A stretch of 64,000 nt of DNA from positions 2,198,406-2,262,405 of the forward strand of contig NW_020639929.1 in the NCBI RefSeq assembly GCF_003573695.1, given 5' to 3'. Source of the DNA: Papaver somniferum. Taxonomy: Eukaryota > Streptophyta > Magnoliopsida > Ranunculales > Papaveraceae. The position numbers and the translations under genes are program-made. How positions within the stretch are numbered: position 1 is the first letter of the stretch; each line of letters begins with the position of its first letter. The notes below the pieces were generated by a model that was not told where the DNA came from, ran no database searches, and saw nothing but the letters and a program-made list of their open reading frames with translations. Shown piece after piece: positions 44,711 to 56,770 of this stretch.

Positions 44711-45090
44711 TTACACATGATCAGATTGAGAAAAGTGGAAGGCCAATTGCCGTTGGTGTCATGAGAAGGAACCACTGCACGCCATACTTCTATGGTCTTT
44801 AATCCTGCTGCTTTATGGACTGTATTGAATGAGAGAAACTCGAGGTTGTTAGGGAAGAAATAAGTGAAATACTGAGCAGTTTGTCGAAATGTCATGGTTC
44901 TACTCCTTTCATGGGCATTAGTTTTCAAATACGATTTAAGAGGGAGTCTGAAATTTTTGGTTTTCAATTGGGATGTAATTTTTCTTTCTTTTTGTTTTCT
45001 TTTTTGGCTTTCGTACTCTGAAAGAAACTCTCTTTGTACATTCTTAGTTAAGATATCAGCTAAACTTTTTTTTTTCTTCGAAAATACCAA
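44611..45090 (-). pseudogene. Minus-strand open frame, family not identified
   Basis: 159 codons on the minus strand, from ATG near 45090, starting MVFSKKKKSLADILTKNVQRE. The segment LADILTKNV is reminiscent of the copia RNase H tail (LADxxTK), and later residues (FRQTAQYFTYFFPNN, then LKTIEVWRAVVPSHDTNGNW) suggest former coding sequence. The 3' part overlaps the R1 repeat, so the frame is chimeric. Possibly a decayed host gene fragment or copia tail. Confidence 0.3.
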
Positions 45091-45091
45091 G

Positions 45092-47510
45092 TGTTAGAGC
45101 ATTGCTCGGTCGAACTCGCATGCGTTGCTATCTCAAGCATGTTTGTCAAGTTTAGTTGTCAAAACTATATGTCTTGATTTCTAGACTACTTATAGCTAAG
45201 TCTACTAGGACAGTTAAGTGTACTTGAGCTCCAGACTCCACGGCGATCATCTTACGAAGACGAAGAACTACTCAAGGAACCAGTGGAACTTCATCCGACT
45301 AAAAGATATGCGGAGACTTGAACTTATCTATCACTCAAAAGTCTACCTCTCTATCTCCTACAAAGTCGTATATGTATGATAGTTTTCATATATACACATT
45401 TGCTATTTCGAGCCGAGTTTACTCGCCTATCTTTTTCTCGAAATATGTGTTGGTAAGCTTTCGCTTTAATTACTTTTCATCTTAACCCGTGACGAAAGTC
45501 ATGATGATGTTTCAATCTTGAAAATAGCTTTGATGATGATAGTTGTGAATAACGACTGTTATAACATTATAGAAGAATGTTTCAATGATTGAAATGTAGA
45601 GTTGAGATTACGTAACCAACTATCGATATAAGCATATATAGTGTGTTTGCACATTAGTGTATAAATCCATGTGTCTGAAACCAAGTGTGTGCATATGTGT
45701 GCATACGGTATTGGTGAAGGAGACAGGTTGGGTACGCGTACCAGCGAAAGTTTTCGAACCAAAAATTTCTGTTGAGTTTGTAAGTTTGCAAACTGTTAAA
45801 CCAGTCACCATAGGTACGCGTACCCATGGAAGTTTTCGACCGAAAATTTCTGCTGAGTTTGTAAACTCAAATCCGGTAGCTATCGTACACGTACATGTAC
45901 GCGTACCCAAGATGGTTATATTTCTCAAATAGGAAGTTCATGAACTTAAACAATAAATAATAAGGAATGCAATCTTTGCAAACCGTGGCTATATTGTTCA
46001 TGAATTGATTCAAGTGAATCAAACCGATTTTGTTTCAACCGTGTCTATGCATAAAGACCTAAGCAATTGAACATTTCTTCAACTAGTTCTTTTGAAGTCA
46101 TTTGAACTAGTTGTGAAGAACATGAATACGGTTAATATGAAAGTGCTCATATGGCTAACCATTGGTTAACTATTTGTGAACCAACCAAGTGTACACGCTT
46201 AGGTACGGTTACTCAAACCCAAATGAAATACATTACATTTGTGTGTGACAGGCTAAGTTTCGATCTAACGGTTGAAATATATTAGCTTGGTTAAATCAGG
46301 TTTTTCATCTAACGGTGAATATTGAATGCTTTGTTACCATGGTAAGCTAGATTGCAAACCCTGATTTGAAAACTATATAAAGGAGACATCTAGCAACTGG
46401 AAAAACTAATCCCCATACCTCTTGTGTGATACTAGTTGGTTTTGCTAGAGTCGGTTCTCCTTTAACCTTAGATTTCTTCTCGAGACCCTGTAGGTTAACG
46501 ACTGAAAGACTTCATTGGGATTTTGAAGCCAGACAAAACTACTCCTCTTGTAGTTGAGCGATCTGATCTTTCCATTTTATATTGTACTAGTTAAATTGAA
46601 TAATTGACTTGAGATTATATCTCTGATAGGGAAAGATAAAAAGAAATCACAAAAATATTCATCTCGGCAATATCTAGTTCGCTACCATACGATTTAGATT
46701 ATTGTGAGGTGATTGATATTAGGTTGTTCTTCGGGAATATAAGTCCGGGTTATCGATTGGTTCTTGTTCACCTTGATTTTATCAAAAGACGGAACAAAAC
46801 TCTTAAGTTTATCTGTGGGAGACATATTTATCTATTATCGTATACTTTTCTGTGTGATACAGATTTGTTTATTAAAGTCTTCGACTTTGGGTCGTAGCAA
46901 CTCTTGGTTGTGGGTGAGATCAGCTAAGAGAATCAAGTGCGTAGCATCCTGCTGGGATCAGAGACTTAAGGAGCGCAACTGTACGTTGAATCAGTGTGAT
47001 ATTGATTAGGGTTCAACTACAGTCCATACCGAAATTAGTTTGTAGTAGGCTAGTGTCTGTAGCGGCTTAATACTGTGTGGTGTTCAATATGGACTAGGTC
47101 CCGGGGTTTTTCTGCATTTGCGGTTTCCTCTTTAACAAAATTTCTGGTGTCTGTGTTATTTCTATTTCGCATTATATTTTGTTATATAATTGAAATATCA
47201 CATGTTGTGCGTTAAGATCAATTAATTAGAATATCCAACCTTTGGTTGATGATTTATATTGATTGACACTTGGATATTGGTCTTTGGTACCATCCAAGTT
47301 TATCTCTCTATTATTTGATAAAGACTCGCAGATTTCCATTTGCTTGAGTAAAGATCAAATAGAGAGATTGAGATATTAACTCTTTGATATATACTTTTAT
47401 ATAGATTGAGTCTTAATATCTAGTTGATTCTCTAGAAAGTATGTTGGAGTTAGTCCATACAGATTTCTAATCGAAATATTGGGTGAGGTTGTTAGACCCC
47501 CGCTCTTTCA
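45092..47510 (+). repeat. Copia-3 5' LTR, 2.4 kb
   Basis: Begins TGTTAGAGCATTGCTCGG and ends GCTCTTTCA, so TG...CA. A CTATATAAAGGAGAC TATA-type box lies at about 46372-46386. Three GGTACGCGTACC-type palindromes lie near 45731, 45813 and 45896, the first two within an 82-bp direct repeat with GAAAGTTTTCGA(A/C)C(C/G)(A/G)AAAATTTCT. No other copy of the LTR in the window is complete. Confidence 0.8.
46372..46386 (+). promoter_or_regulatory. TATA-type box in the Copia-3 LTR
   Basis: AACTATATAAAGGAGACATC lies mid-LTR, well placed for the element's own promoter (U3/R boundary). No other promoter motif is claimed. Confidence 0.5.
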
Positions 47511-47810
47511 ATTGGTATCAAAGCAGAAAAACACGTTTAAGACCTCAAAAGTCTGTGTTTGTAGCGATCTGACTCTATGGACAAAGGTACTATCTCTGAT
47601 AAACACGTCACCAGAAATAAAGACTCTATTTCTAATAGATCTATCAAAGAGATCCGTCAATCTCGGTTACAAACGAACCTAATGTTCAAATGAAACAGAC
47701 CAGTACTGACATGTGTTATCCTGATGAATCTAAGTCTGTTAGAGGAAACAACTAGAGAGAGTAAACTAATTCTAAATCTTGTTAGAATTTAAGCTAATAG
47801 ATTCGAACAG

Positions 47811-48227
47811 TTGAAAAAACATGTCAATGTTCTTCTTGGGGTAGTAAAAGACTGTGGCTCCCGTGAAAAGGCTTATTATAAGGAAAAACCTGAAGTTCGA
47901 TCAACTCGTATCTTACTTGAGGCAAAACTTAAAAAGGATGCTTTAGAAATTGAACATCTCTTTAGTAAACTCTACATTCAAGGATGTTCAAAAAGGTGTT
48001 CTATACCATATACTTCTACACAAACTGAAAGAGCTCCAGTTTCAGAAGTAACTTCAGATTCTCTTCCCACTCAAACTGATGCACAGGGGATTCACACATC
48101 AGTTGGAAGAGAGAAATCTCCAAACGATAATATTAGGTCTACAATCTCTAATCACTTATGTGATCAGAAAGTGTGCCTATTTTGTGAATCAAAAGGGCAT
48201 AAGTGCAAAAGAGGAAACCCAAGTTGA
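47811..48227 (+). pseudogene. Copia-3 gag fragment
   Basis: 138 codons from ATG at 47811. K/E-rich (KKDALEIEHLFSKLY), ending with CLFCESKGHKCKRGNPS, a zinc-knuckle-like C-x2-C-x3-G-H-x3-C pattern close to CCHC. It lies 300 bp after the primer site, the position of gag. Upstream frames 47540-47800 have stops. 48350-48740 has further short open parts in shifted frames (for example FNQKQYSFDELRAHNCAT). Confidence 0.6.
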
Positions 48228-48815
48228 AATACAAATTGTTGATTCAACTTCAACACACCTTAGAGTTGATTCTTAAAGGTTTAACTGACATTCGTATGTC
48301 TAAACCAATTAGTTTTAGTACAGTCCTGTGTTTCCTACCGGGAAAGTCAGTTCAATGAGTTCCTCAAATGCACAAAAACATAATAGACATGTTGACAAAT
48401 ATCGTCCAAGAAGAACTCATGTTCTCTCTCCTGTAAGAAATGGAGATAATGATAACCCTGATGTGAAACATGCATCAAGTGAAGAATAAAGATATGAGAA
48501 GATGGATGACAACCTAAATTGATTACTGAAGGATATAAGGAAATCATCAACATGCTAACTGCTCCATCTAGACAACACTCATCAGGTAAGAATCCTTACT
48601 ATGTGTCGTATTATGATGATAGTAAGTTTTATGATAATTTTTCTCATCATGACGGCCTTCCTCCAAAGTACAGAAGGAAGAGATTTAACCAAAAACAATA
48701 TTCATTTGATGAGCTAAGAGCTCATAATTGTGCTACTTGATCACAAGTTTGAAATCTCTCGCACTAAAATCTGGGTTGAGAGATATGCTCAGGTATACTT
48801 GTTGGCAATGGTATT

Positions 48816-50309
48816 TGATAGACACATTTTTGTGTCTAAATTGTCCTCAATGTTTATATTGTTGGAACTCGATTTTTGTACTAATATTTTTTTTTATGTT
48901 TTTTTAGGTATTTTTGGAAAATAAATATTGTTGGAAAATTCGGCTCGAAAAGTTGCTCGGAGCACCCCGGAGGACATTTGCTATACGGACTTCCATTTTT
49001 GCTAACTGTCACCCACGGCTATATGTAGCCCATTTTTGTCCACATCACCATTTTTGTCCACAACACCCATCTTCTTCAAATTCAAATATAAATTTCGGCG
49101 GGAAAATATTCACAGATTTTCAGTTCGTGATTTGGAGGGGTTATAATGTGATTCAATGGCTGAAACTTCATGGGAAGACTTTATTTAGCTTAACAGGCGT
49201 GGTAGGGTCGTTGGAATTGATCCAGTTTGGCTGGATAATCGTTGGGAAGAAAACAAAGGTGTGTGTGCAAAGAGAGGAGATATTCACGGGATTTGCATGA
49301 GTTGGAGAGAGTTTGCGCATGCTGGGAAGACTCTAACAACTGTTGGAAGGGTGTACGAGGTAAAAAAAGGAGAATTTGACATCCACAGACGCGTGAAGGA
49401 ATCAAGAATCGAAAGAAAATATTCCAGAAAATATTTTCTTCACTGCCGGATATATGAAGATAATTTTGAGTTATTACAGAGGATTTTCTTCACCTGTTGG
49501 ATATAAATATGTTGCTGAGGTTTCGAGGAAGGGAGAGGGGGAGTTTGGGAGAGTTAGAGAGCATCACAGAGCCGAAAAATTGAGTTGCAGAAAACACCAT
49601 TTCTGCTGCTGCAGAACTGAAGAACACGAAGAACATACTGACGAAGACAGTCGTTTATCAACAGTGACAACGACAGACACGTGAGGGTCGCAGAGAGACA
49701 ACAACATCAGTTCTCTTTTGTCGTTCTTTGTAACAGTGTTTTGCAACAATTATAAATGTTGCAAATACCCGATTTTTCATTATTTTCTCTCCATTTCATC
49801 TTTGTAAACAAATTTTGAGAATAAATCAATACTTTGAGCAAGTTTATACAATGATGAGCTAAACCCATCCTCTGGGGCGACGGAGGAAGCTATTTCGCCA
49901 ATAAAATGTGGTAATCTCTATTTTATTTAATTTATGCAATTATTATATGATTATTTGCCTTGATAAATAAATAGAAAAAAATGGTTTTTGTTATTTCAAT
50001 TGATGGAGCATGCTAGCCTAGGGTTTTGATGTCCCATACTTTCGATTTACAATTGTTATTTCTAAAAAAAATCAACTTTTGCAATATTTAGAATCAATTT
50101 GAATGAAGGATTTGCATAACTATAATTAGAGAATATAAAATCACTTTGATATTGGTAATTAGTGGAATCCATATCCCCAGTCTTCTCCATATTTTTCATA
50201 TCACTTTTATTTAAGTTTCCTATATTTTTATTTAAAATTAAGTCTAAAATAATCTTCCTTCACAAGTCTCAACGAACCTTTTTACTACAACAACTTTGAA
50301 AATACATCA
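48816..50309 (+). repeat. Gypsy-1 5' LTR
   Basis: 1,494 bp. It begins with a perfect hairpin TAGACACATTTTTGTGTCTA (48819-48838). A TATAAATATG box lies near 49502 (GGATATAAATATG) and AATAAA near 49818. Frames inside (for example 48914-49300, 49261-49506) are LTR sequence, repeated in the 3' LTR, not genes. Confidence 0.95.
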
Positions 50310-50332
50310 AATTTTTGGCGCCGCCGACGCGG
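50310..50332 (+). promoter_or_regulatory. Gypsy-1 primer-binding site
   Basis: AATTTTTGGCGCCGCCGACG directly abuts the LTR end. The same motif follows the Gypsy-2 LTR at 61897. TGGCGCCG-type motifs are common at this place in plant Athila/Tat-type gypsy elements; the tRNA is not determined here. Confidence 0.75.
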
Positions 50333-50639
50333 ACTTGTCTTTGGGCTAGAGTTTTTAGATTTTATTTTTAGGTTTTTATTTTTATTTGTTCTTCTTTACT
50401 TTTTTGGGTTTTTGTCTTTTTCTTTCAGATTTTGGAATTTGGAGCGAAAGAAAATTTTGCCAAAGCTTTTGGTGAATACTTAAAGACTGGAGTAAAAGGC
50501 AAAGCGAAAGGAGCGAAAGAAGAAGATTTTTTTTTTATATAAAAAAAGAGAGAAAAAAAAAGAGAGAGACATTTTTATTTTTTTTTAGACTTTCTTTTTC
50601 TTTTGCACTTTATATTTTTGGACTTTGGACTTTAAATTT

Positions 50640-50830
50640 TGGGACATTATTTTTAAACCCTACGGAAGGGTGGTTTATATATAAACTGTTTGCAGATAAG
50701 GACGGTGATTACGATATCACCTCGGCCCCTCGGGTTCGTACATGACATAGGATTCGTGGCCCGAGTCGACTACAAAGGTTCATCCCCCGTCTGGTATGGG
50801 AGGTAAGTTTGTCGAAACACTCGCGAATCC
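50640..50830 (+). ncRNA. Conserved structured leader region of Gypsy-1
   Basis: GC-rich against its AT-rich surroundings and strongly conserved with Gypsy-2 (62245-62400). Hairpin 1: GGTGAT (50704-50709) pairs with ATCACC (50716-50721) around the loop TACGAT. Hairpin 2: CTCGGG (50729-50734) pairs with CCCGAG (50760-50765). In Gypsy-2 hairpin 1 is GACGAT/ATCGTC, with two paired changes that keep the stem. This supports an RNA structure in the genomic transcript, perhaps for packaging or translation control. The function is inference. Confidence 0.6.
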
Positions 50831-51401
50831 CCTGTCAGCGAGTTACTGTCTTCCTTCGTATGCATATATGTTGAGGACTTGAAAACAGCTGCTTTAATTT
50901 CCTAGTAAAGGGATCGTATTTCATCACCGTTCTCTTCTTTCCCGCCTTAGGAAAAAGACACCAAACACGAACCTAAGCCTCAAATTTTGACTAGAACGAG
51001 ACCGATAGGGTAACGAGCTTAACAGGAAAGTCATTCGAAAGATATTGGTTACTCTTTTAAGCATACTTCGAAGTTCTTGACGGTAACTTTAAGTTGAATG
51101 CGTGATTGCGACGCCTTGTAATACCGGTGAGGCCTTGGGTATCAAAGCTCCACCGAGCTTCCCTCGCCTCTATTCAACTTACTTTTACTCGGATTGATTC
51201 CAGAGGGGTTTTCTTAAATTGTAACGAATTCTCGTTCGAAGGATTAGAAGCTGGTCTAGAAACAATCTAAGTGGAGCCATCATGCTTTTTGTTTGCTAAA
51301 AATCAGTATGTGTTCTGTGGTGGAGTCAGCCTTGTTTGTGTTTGCATAAAACATCCCTTCCTTTTTAGGGATTTTTCTTTTTGATTTTGTTTTTCTAGTG
51401 T

Positions 51402-52441
51402 ATGCCCGAAGTCTTTAAATGGGCTTGGAAAAGAAACACTCTAGGTCGTTTGATTAGTGACAAACCTAGTAGTTCTTCTTGTGAAGGCGGGGAGCTCGAA
51501 GACTCTTCTTTTGAGAGCCCCGTTTTTGGAAACTTCAGTTTTGAGAATCTGTCTCTTCGTGAGTAAAGTACCCCTAGTACTCCTAGTCCTTTGGTAGTGC
51601 CAGAAATGGCAACTTTGAAAGCTTTTCTAAACCCAACTAGGACCTCTCGTCCGTCTTGTATCAAGTTAGCTGAAACCGAGGAAAATTATGAACTGAAACC
51701 TGAGACTTTACAGATGCTCCCAATGTTTTTAGGGAAGGAGAATGAGAACCCCTATTTTCATGTTAGGGAATTTGAGGAAGTTTGTAGTACTCTGAAAATT
51801 AAAAACCTAAGTGATGATGCGTTGAAACTTAGGTTATTCCCCTTTTCCTTAAAAGATAAAGCAAAATCTTGGATGTATAGTTTGGACTCTGAGTCAATTG
51901 AAACCTATGACCAACTTACTTCTGCCTTTATACATAAGTTCTTCCCAAGGCATAAAACATCGTCTATTAGGACACAAATATGTACTTTTGCCCAACAAGA
52001 GGGAGAATCTTTATATAGGTACTTAGAAAGGTTCAATGACTTCCTCATCATGGTTTGGAGAAGGTTAGGTTAGTTCAGATCCTCTACGAGGGTTTAGATT
52101 ATTCAACAACAACCATGGTTGAGTCCTTATGCACAGGTGGGTTTGAGAATAAAACTGTTGATGAAGCGATGACATTTTTGAATGAAATCGCCGATAAGAC
52201 CCAACAATGGGAAACTAGTAGGGAACCCCAGAAAACAATTCTTCTAAGTAGAGGAAATGTTAATAGGGTAGAAGGATCTCATGAGTCAGATGCCAAAATA
52301 GCAGTTATAGCCAAAAGGTTAGAAGCCTTAGAATTAGGTCATTCTAGTGGTAGTAGTGGAAGAAATGAGCCTTTTTGGGAAGGCCATGCTATTGAAGAGA
52401 AAGCCAATGCTCTTTATAACAACACTAGGTTTGATAACTGA
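51402..52441 (+). pseudogene. Gypsy-1 gag
   Basis: Starts ATG at 51402 (AGTGTATGCCCGA, the same context as Gypsy-2 at 63014) with WAWKRNTLGRLISDKPSSSS. A stop near 51565 cuts it. The body from 51591 has the retrotransposon gag domain: PMFLGKENENPYFHVREFEE, then LRLFPFSLKDKAKSW and QQEGESLYRYLERFNDF. A frameshift at about 52045 moves the frame, which continues VRLVQILYEGLDYSTTTMVE to a stop at 52441. No zinc knuckle is seen. The capsid function is lost through these breaks. Confidence 0.88.
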
Positions 52442-53648
52442 CAGAAGTTTGACCCATATTCAGAAACCTATAACCCTGGCTGGAGAAACCATCCAAACCT
52501 TTCTTGGCCAACGGCCAGAATCAAGGTCAGTCTAGTAATGCTCAGGTACCCCCAGGTTTTGGCTATACTAAGAATCCTTCAGCTCCGGTACAGTTTCAGA
52601 ACCCTTCGGATAAGAAGATTATGAGTTTAGAAGAGTCTCTTGCTTTGTTAACTCGTAACACCGTGCAGTTTCCACAATCTGTTGCTCAAGGTTTAGAAGA
52701 AAATAAGAGAATAGGTCAGGCTAACTCTCAGGCTATTTCCGAGTTGAAAACCCAGGTTAGTCAGATAAATGAGTTTTTAAGAGAAAGAGGTAAGTTTCCT
52801 AGTCAGACTCAACCCAACCCTAGAGTAATTAATGAAATAGGTGAAAGATCATCTGATCATGTGAATGCTATTAAAACCCTTAGGAGTGGTAGAGATATAA
52901 ACAACAAGGTTTCCATGCCTGATAGTGAAGATGCTGCAGTTCACCCTTCTGAACCAGAAACTGAGGAGACTGATAGAGTCTCTAAAGAGACCAATGAGGG
53001 TCATATTGAGCCCGACTTTGTCCCTAGAGCCCCATTCCCACAGCTGCTAGTTCCAACTAAGAGGGAGTCCAATTTTAATGATATATTGGAGGTTTTTAAG
53101 CAGGTAACTATCAACCTTCCACTACTAGATGCAATTAAGCAGATTCCCTCTTATTCCAAGTTTCTTAAGGATATGTGTACGCGAAAGCGAAATCTTAATG
53201 TCCATAAGAAAGCCTTTCTAGCTAGTCACGTGAGTTCTATTATTCAGAATACCACTACTCCTAAGTATAAAGACCCAGCGTCCCCTACCATTTCTTGCAC
53301 AATAGGTAAATACCGTGTTGAGAAAGCGTTGCTTGACTTAGGAGCTAGTGTGAACTTACTACCATATCATGTGTACCTTAAGCTAGGACTGAGATGAAAC
53401 CTACCCAGATGACACTTCAGTTAGCTGATAGGTCCGTTAAAATTCCTCGTGGTGTGATCGAGGATGTTCTCATAGAGGTTGACAAGTTTATTTATCCAGT
53501 GGATTTTGTTATCCTAGATACCCAACCTGTCCCTGACCCAGAGAACCAGATACCGGTAATTTTAGGTCGCCCGTTTTTAGCTACATCCAATGCGATCATT
53601 AACTGTCGAAATGGTATTATGAAATTGTCTTTTGGTAATGACTATTGA
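52442..53648 (+). pseudogene. Gypsy-1 gag C-terminus and aspartic protease
   Basis: The frame 52504-53397 reads a linker with NPSAPVQFQNPSDKKIMSLE and a charged, acidic region, then PFPQLLVPTKRESNF and the protease start. The active-site motif is DLGASVNLLP with Asp at 53335-53337; in this lineage D-(L/S/T)-G-A is usual. A frameshift at 53394 leads to the rest of the protease (RPFLATSNAIINCRNG), which ends at 53648. Confidence 0.88.
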
Positions 53649-54780
53649 GCTGAACATTTTTAATATTAGTAAGCTACCCTCTGAACTAGATGACTCGAAC
53701 ATAGAAGGGTGAACATGATAGGAACATTAGTCGAGGAGTCATTACCAAACACTTTGTTAGAAGATCCATTAGAGAAATGCCTAGCTCACTTTGGGATTGA
53801 TTTTGATGATGATAATGTGATTAATGAGGTGAATGCTTTGTTAGATTCAACCCCTTTGTTAGATACTAGTAATGGATGGAAACCTAAAGTCGAACCACTA
53901 CCAGTTTCTGAGTCTACCCTAGTTCCTTCGTTAGAAGAGCCTCCTAAGTTGGACCTAAAACATTGCCAGATTCCCTGAAATATAGGTTTTTAGGCCCGTC
54001 TGAGACTTTACCTGTGATTATTTCTTCCGTCTTGGATAGTACCAGGAAAGTAGGCTAGTAACCGTCCTTCAAAACAACAAGGAAGCTTTAGGGTGGACCA
54101 TAGATGACATTAAGGGTATAAGTCCCACTGTTTGTATGCATCAGATCTATTTAGAGAGTGATACCAAACCTTCTAGGGAGATGCAACGTCGACTAAACCC
54201 TAATATGAAAGAGGTAGTTCGAAACGAGGTCCTTAAGTTGTTAGATGCAGACATTATCTACCCCATTTCAGACAGTAAGTGGTCACCCCCGTTCAGGTTG
54301 TTCCCAAGAAATCCGGTATTACTGTAGTCCAGAATGATAACAATGAGTTAATCCCGACCCGAGTGACCACGGGTTGGCGTGTTTGTATTGACTATAGGAA
54401 ATTGAACAAGGACTAGGAAGGACCACTTTCCCCTTCCCTTCATCGACCAGATGCTAGAGAGATTAGCTGGACATAGTCACTACTGCTTTTTAGATGGCTA
54501 TTCTGGATATAATCAGATCGTTATTGCCCCAGAAGACCAGGAGAAAACCACTTTTACCTGTCCCTTTGGTACCTTTGCGTATAGACGCATGCCTTTTGGG
54601 CTTTGTAATGCCCCTGCGACTTTTCAGCGTTGCATGATGAGCATATTTTCTGACATGGTAGAACGGTTCTTAGAGGTCTTTATGGATGATTTTTCAGTGT
54701 TTGGTTCGTCTTTCGATGAGTTCTTGCATCATTTGTCACTAGTGTTGTCTAGGTGTAAGGAAAAATTTAGTGCTTAATTG
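53649..54780 (+). pseudogene. Gypsy-1 reverse transcriptase
   Basis: 53709-53978 is the linker before RT. RT proper begins near 54130 (VCMHQIYLESDTKPSREMQR), continues KEVVRNEVLKLLDADIIYPI, breaks by frameshift near 54290 and by a stop near 54414, then runs open from 54451: HYCFLDGYSGYNQIVIAPED, PFGTFAYRRMPFGLCNAPAT and the catalytic FMDDFSVFG (MDD at 54682-54690). Another frameshift follows at about 54775. Confidence 0.92.
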
Positions 54781-55480
54781 GGAGAAATGTCACTTCATGG
54801 TTCGTTCAGGAATTGTTTTAGGGCATATCGTATCTTCTAAGGGTATAAGGTAGATAAGCCAAAGTTGACCTTATTAAAACTTTACAGGTCCCAAAAACCG
54901 TAAGAGATATTAGGTCATTCTTAGGGCATGCAGGTTTTTATCGTCGATTCATTAAGGATTTTAGCTTAATTTCTAGACCTCTTTGCAATTTCTTGCAAAA
55001 GATGTTAAGTTTGTCTTTGATGATGCTTGTTTAGAGGCTTTTGAGAAGCTTAAGAATTTACTCACTACCGCCCCCATAGTCCAGGCACCCAACTGGAACC
55101 TACCCTTTGAGATCATGTGTGATGCTTCAGATTATGCGACTGGTGTAGTGCTAGGTCAGCGAGAAAACAAATTACTTCATGTGATTTACTATGCTAGCAA
55201 AACTCTGAATGATGCCCAGTTGAACTATACCACTACTGAGAAGGAACTGTTAGCCATTGTGTTTGCCTTAGACAAGTTTAGACCCTATCTCTTAGGTTCT
55301 AAGATCATCATATATACTGATCATACTGCTTTGAAATATCTTTTGTCTAAGAAGGATACAAAACCTAGATTGATTAGGTGGATCCTTTTGTTGCAAGAGT
55401 TTTCTCCAGACATTAGAGACAAAAAGGGTGCCGAAAATATTGTAGCAGACCACTTGTCTAGGCTAGTTGTTAGTTCCCCT
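54781..55480 (+). pseudogene. Gypsy-1 RT thumb and RNase H
   Basis: 54781-54980 carries the RT thumb in shifted frames (NWEKCHFMV, then RDIRSFLGHAGFYRRFIKD). From 54983 the frame is open for 379 codons: [20 protein letters not shown] (first RNase H aspartate), [20 protein letters not shown] (glutamate), [13 protein letters not shown], and [12 protein letters not shown] (last aspartate). These are the standard gypsy RNase H features. Confidence 0.92.
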
Positions 55481-56770
55481 GATGATTCCCTTCCTATAAG
55501 GGATAGCTTTCCTGATGAACAATTGTTCTTTGTTACCCAATTACCTTGGTATGCGAATATAGTGAACTATCTTGTTACTGGTCGAATGCCCCAACATTGG
55601 GGTAAACAAGATCGTTCTAGGTTTTTAGCTGAGGTTAAGCACTTCTTCTGGGATGATCCTTATTTGTTTAAGTATTGTCCAGACCAGATTATTAGGAGAT
55701 GTATACCTGAGAGTGACCAGTCCAGTATTATTTCCTTTTGTCATGATCATGCTTGTGGGGGTCACTTTAGTGCTAGGAAAACTGCTGCTAAGATATTGCA
55801 GTGTGGATTCTATTGGCCTTCGTTGTTTAAAGACTCCCACAGTTACTGTGTGACTTGTGAACGTTGCCATAAATTAGGAACCATTTCCCGTAGGAACATG
55901 ATGCCCTTGAACCCTATTTTAGTTGTGGAAGTCTTTGATGTGTGGGGTATTGACTTTATGGGTCCGTTTCCTAATTCTTTTGGTAACTTATACATCCTTG
56001 TCGCTGTAGACTATGTCTCTAAGTGGATTGAGGCGGCTGCGTGTAAAACCAATGACCATAGGGTTGTGATTGAGTTCTTGAAAATAATATACTTACACGT
56101 TTTGGTACACCGCGAGCTATAATTAGTGATGGAGGGTCGCACTTTTGTAATGGACCTTTTAGGCTTTTGATGAAGAAATATGGTATTACACATAAGGTAG
56201 CTACCCCGTATCATCCACAGACTAGTGGTCAGGTAGAAGTTTCCAATAGGGAGATAAAACGTATATTAGAGAAAACAGTTAATCCTAATCGGAAAGACTG
56301 GTCGTCTAGGCTTACTGATGCCTTATGGGCTTACCAACTGCGTTTAAGACCCCCATTGGAATGTCACCTTATCGACTTGTGTATGGCAAGGCATGTCACT
56401 TACCTGTTGAGTTAGAAAATAGAGCTTATTGGGTTAAGCAGCTAAATTTTTCACTTGACAAGGCGGAGCCCATAGGAAACTCCAGCTCAATGAGTTGGAA
56501 GAGATTCGTAGAGATGCATACGATAGTCTAAGGAGTATAAGAACAAAATGAAACTTGTGCATGATAGAAATATCTTAAGAAAGTCATTTTTCCAGGTCAA
56601 AAAGTTTTCTGTATGATACCCGCTTGCATCTTTTCCCTGGGAAGTTACGTTCTCGGTGGACGGGTCCTTTTATTGTTCGCATTGTCTTTCCTCATGGAGC
56701 TGTTGAGATCGAGACACCGGATGGTAGTAGTTCTTCAAGGTTAACGGTCAGAGATTGAAACCCTTTTTAG
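55481..56770 (+). pseudogene. Gypsy-1 integrase
   Basis: Continues in the same frame as RNase H to 56122. Zinc-binding HHCC domain: [20 protein letters not shown], then CVTCERCHK. Core: [15 protein letters not shown] (first Asp), then after a frameshift near 56090 ISDGGSHF (second Asp), then [17 protein letters not shown] (Glu). A further frameshift near 56325 precedes [20 protein letters not shown]. The C-terminal part (56590-56770) matches [10 protein letters not shown] in broken frames. No chromodomain. Confidence 0.92.

Noticed and set aside
48914..49684. Genes inside the Gypsy-1 LTR
   Set aside because: The same frames recur in the 3' LTR (58096-58923), so they are LTR sequence.
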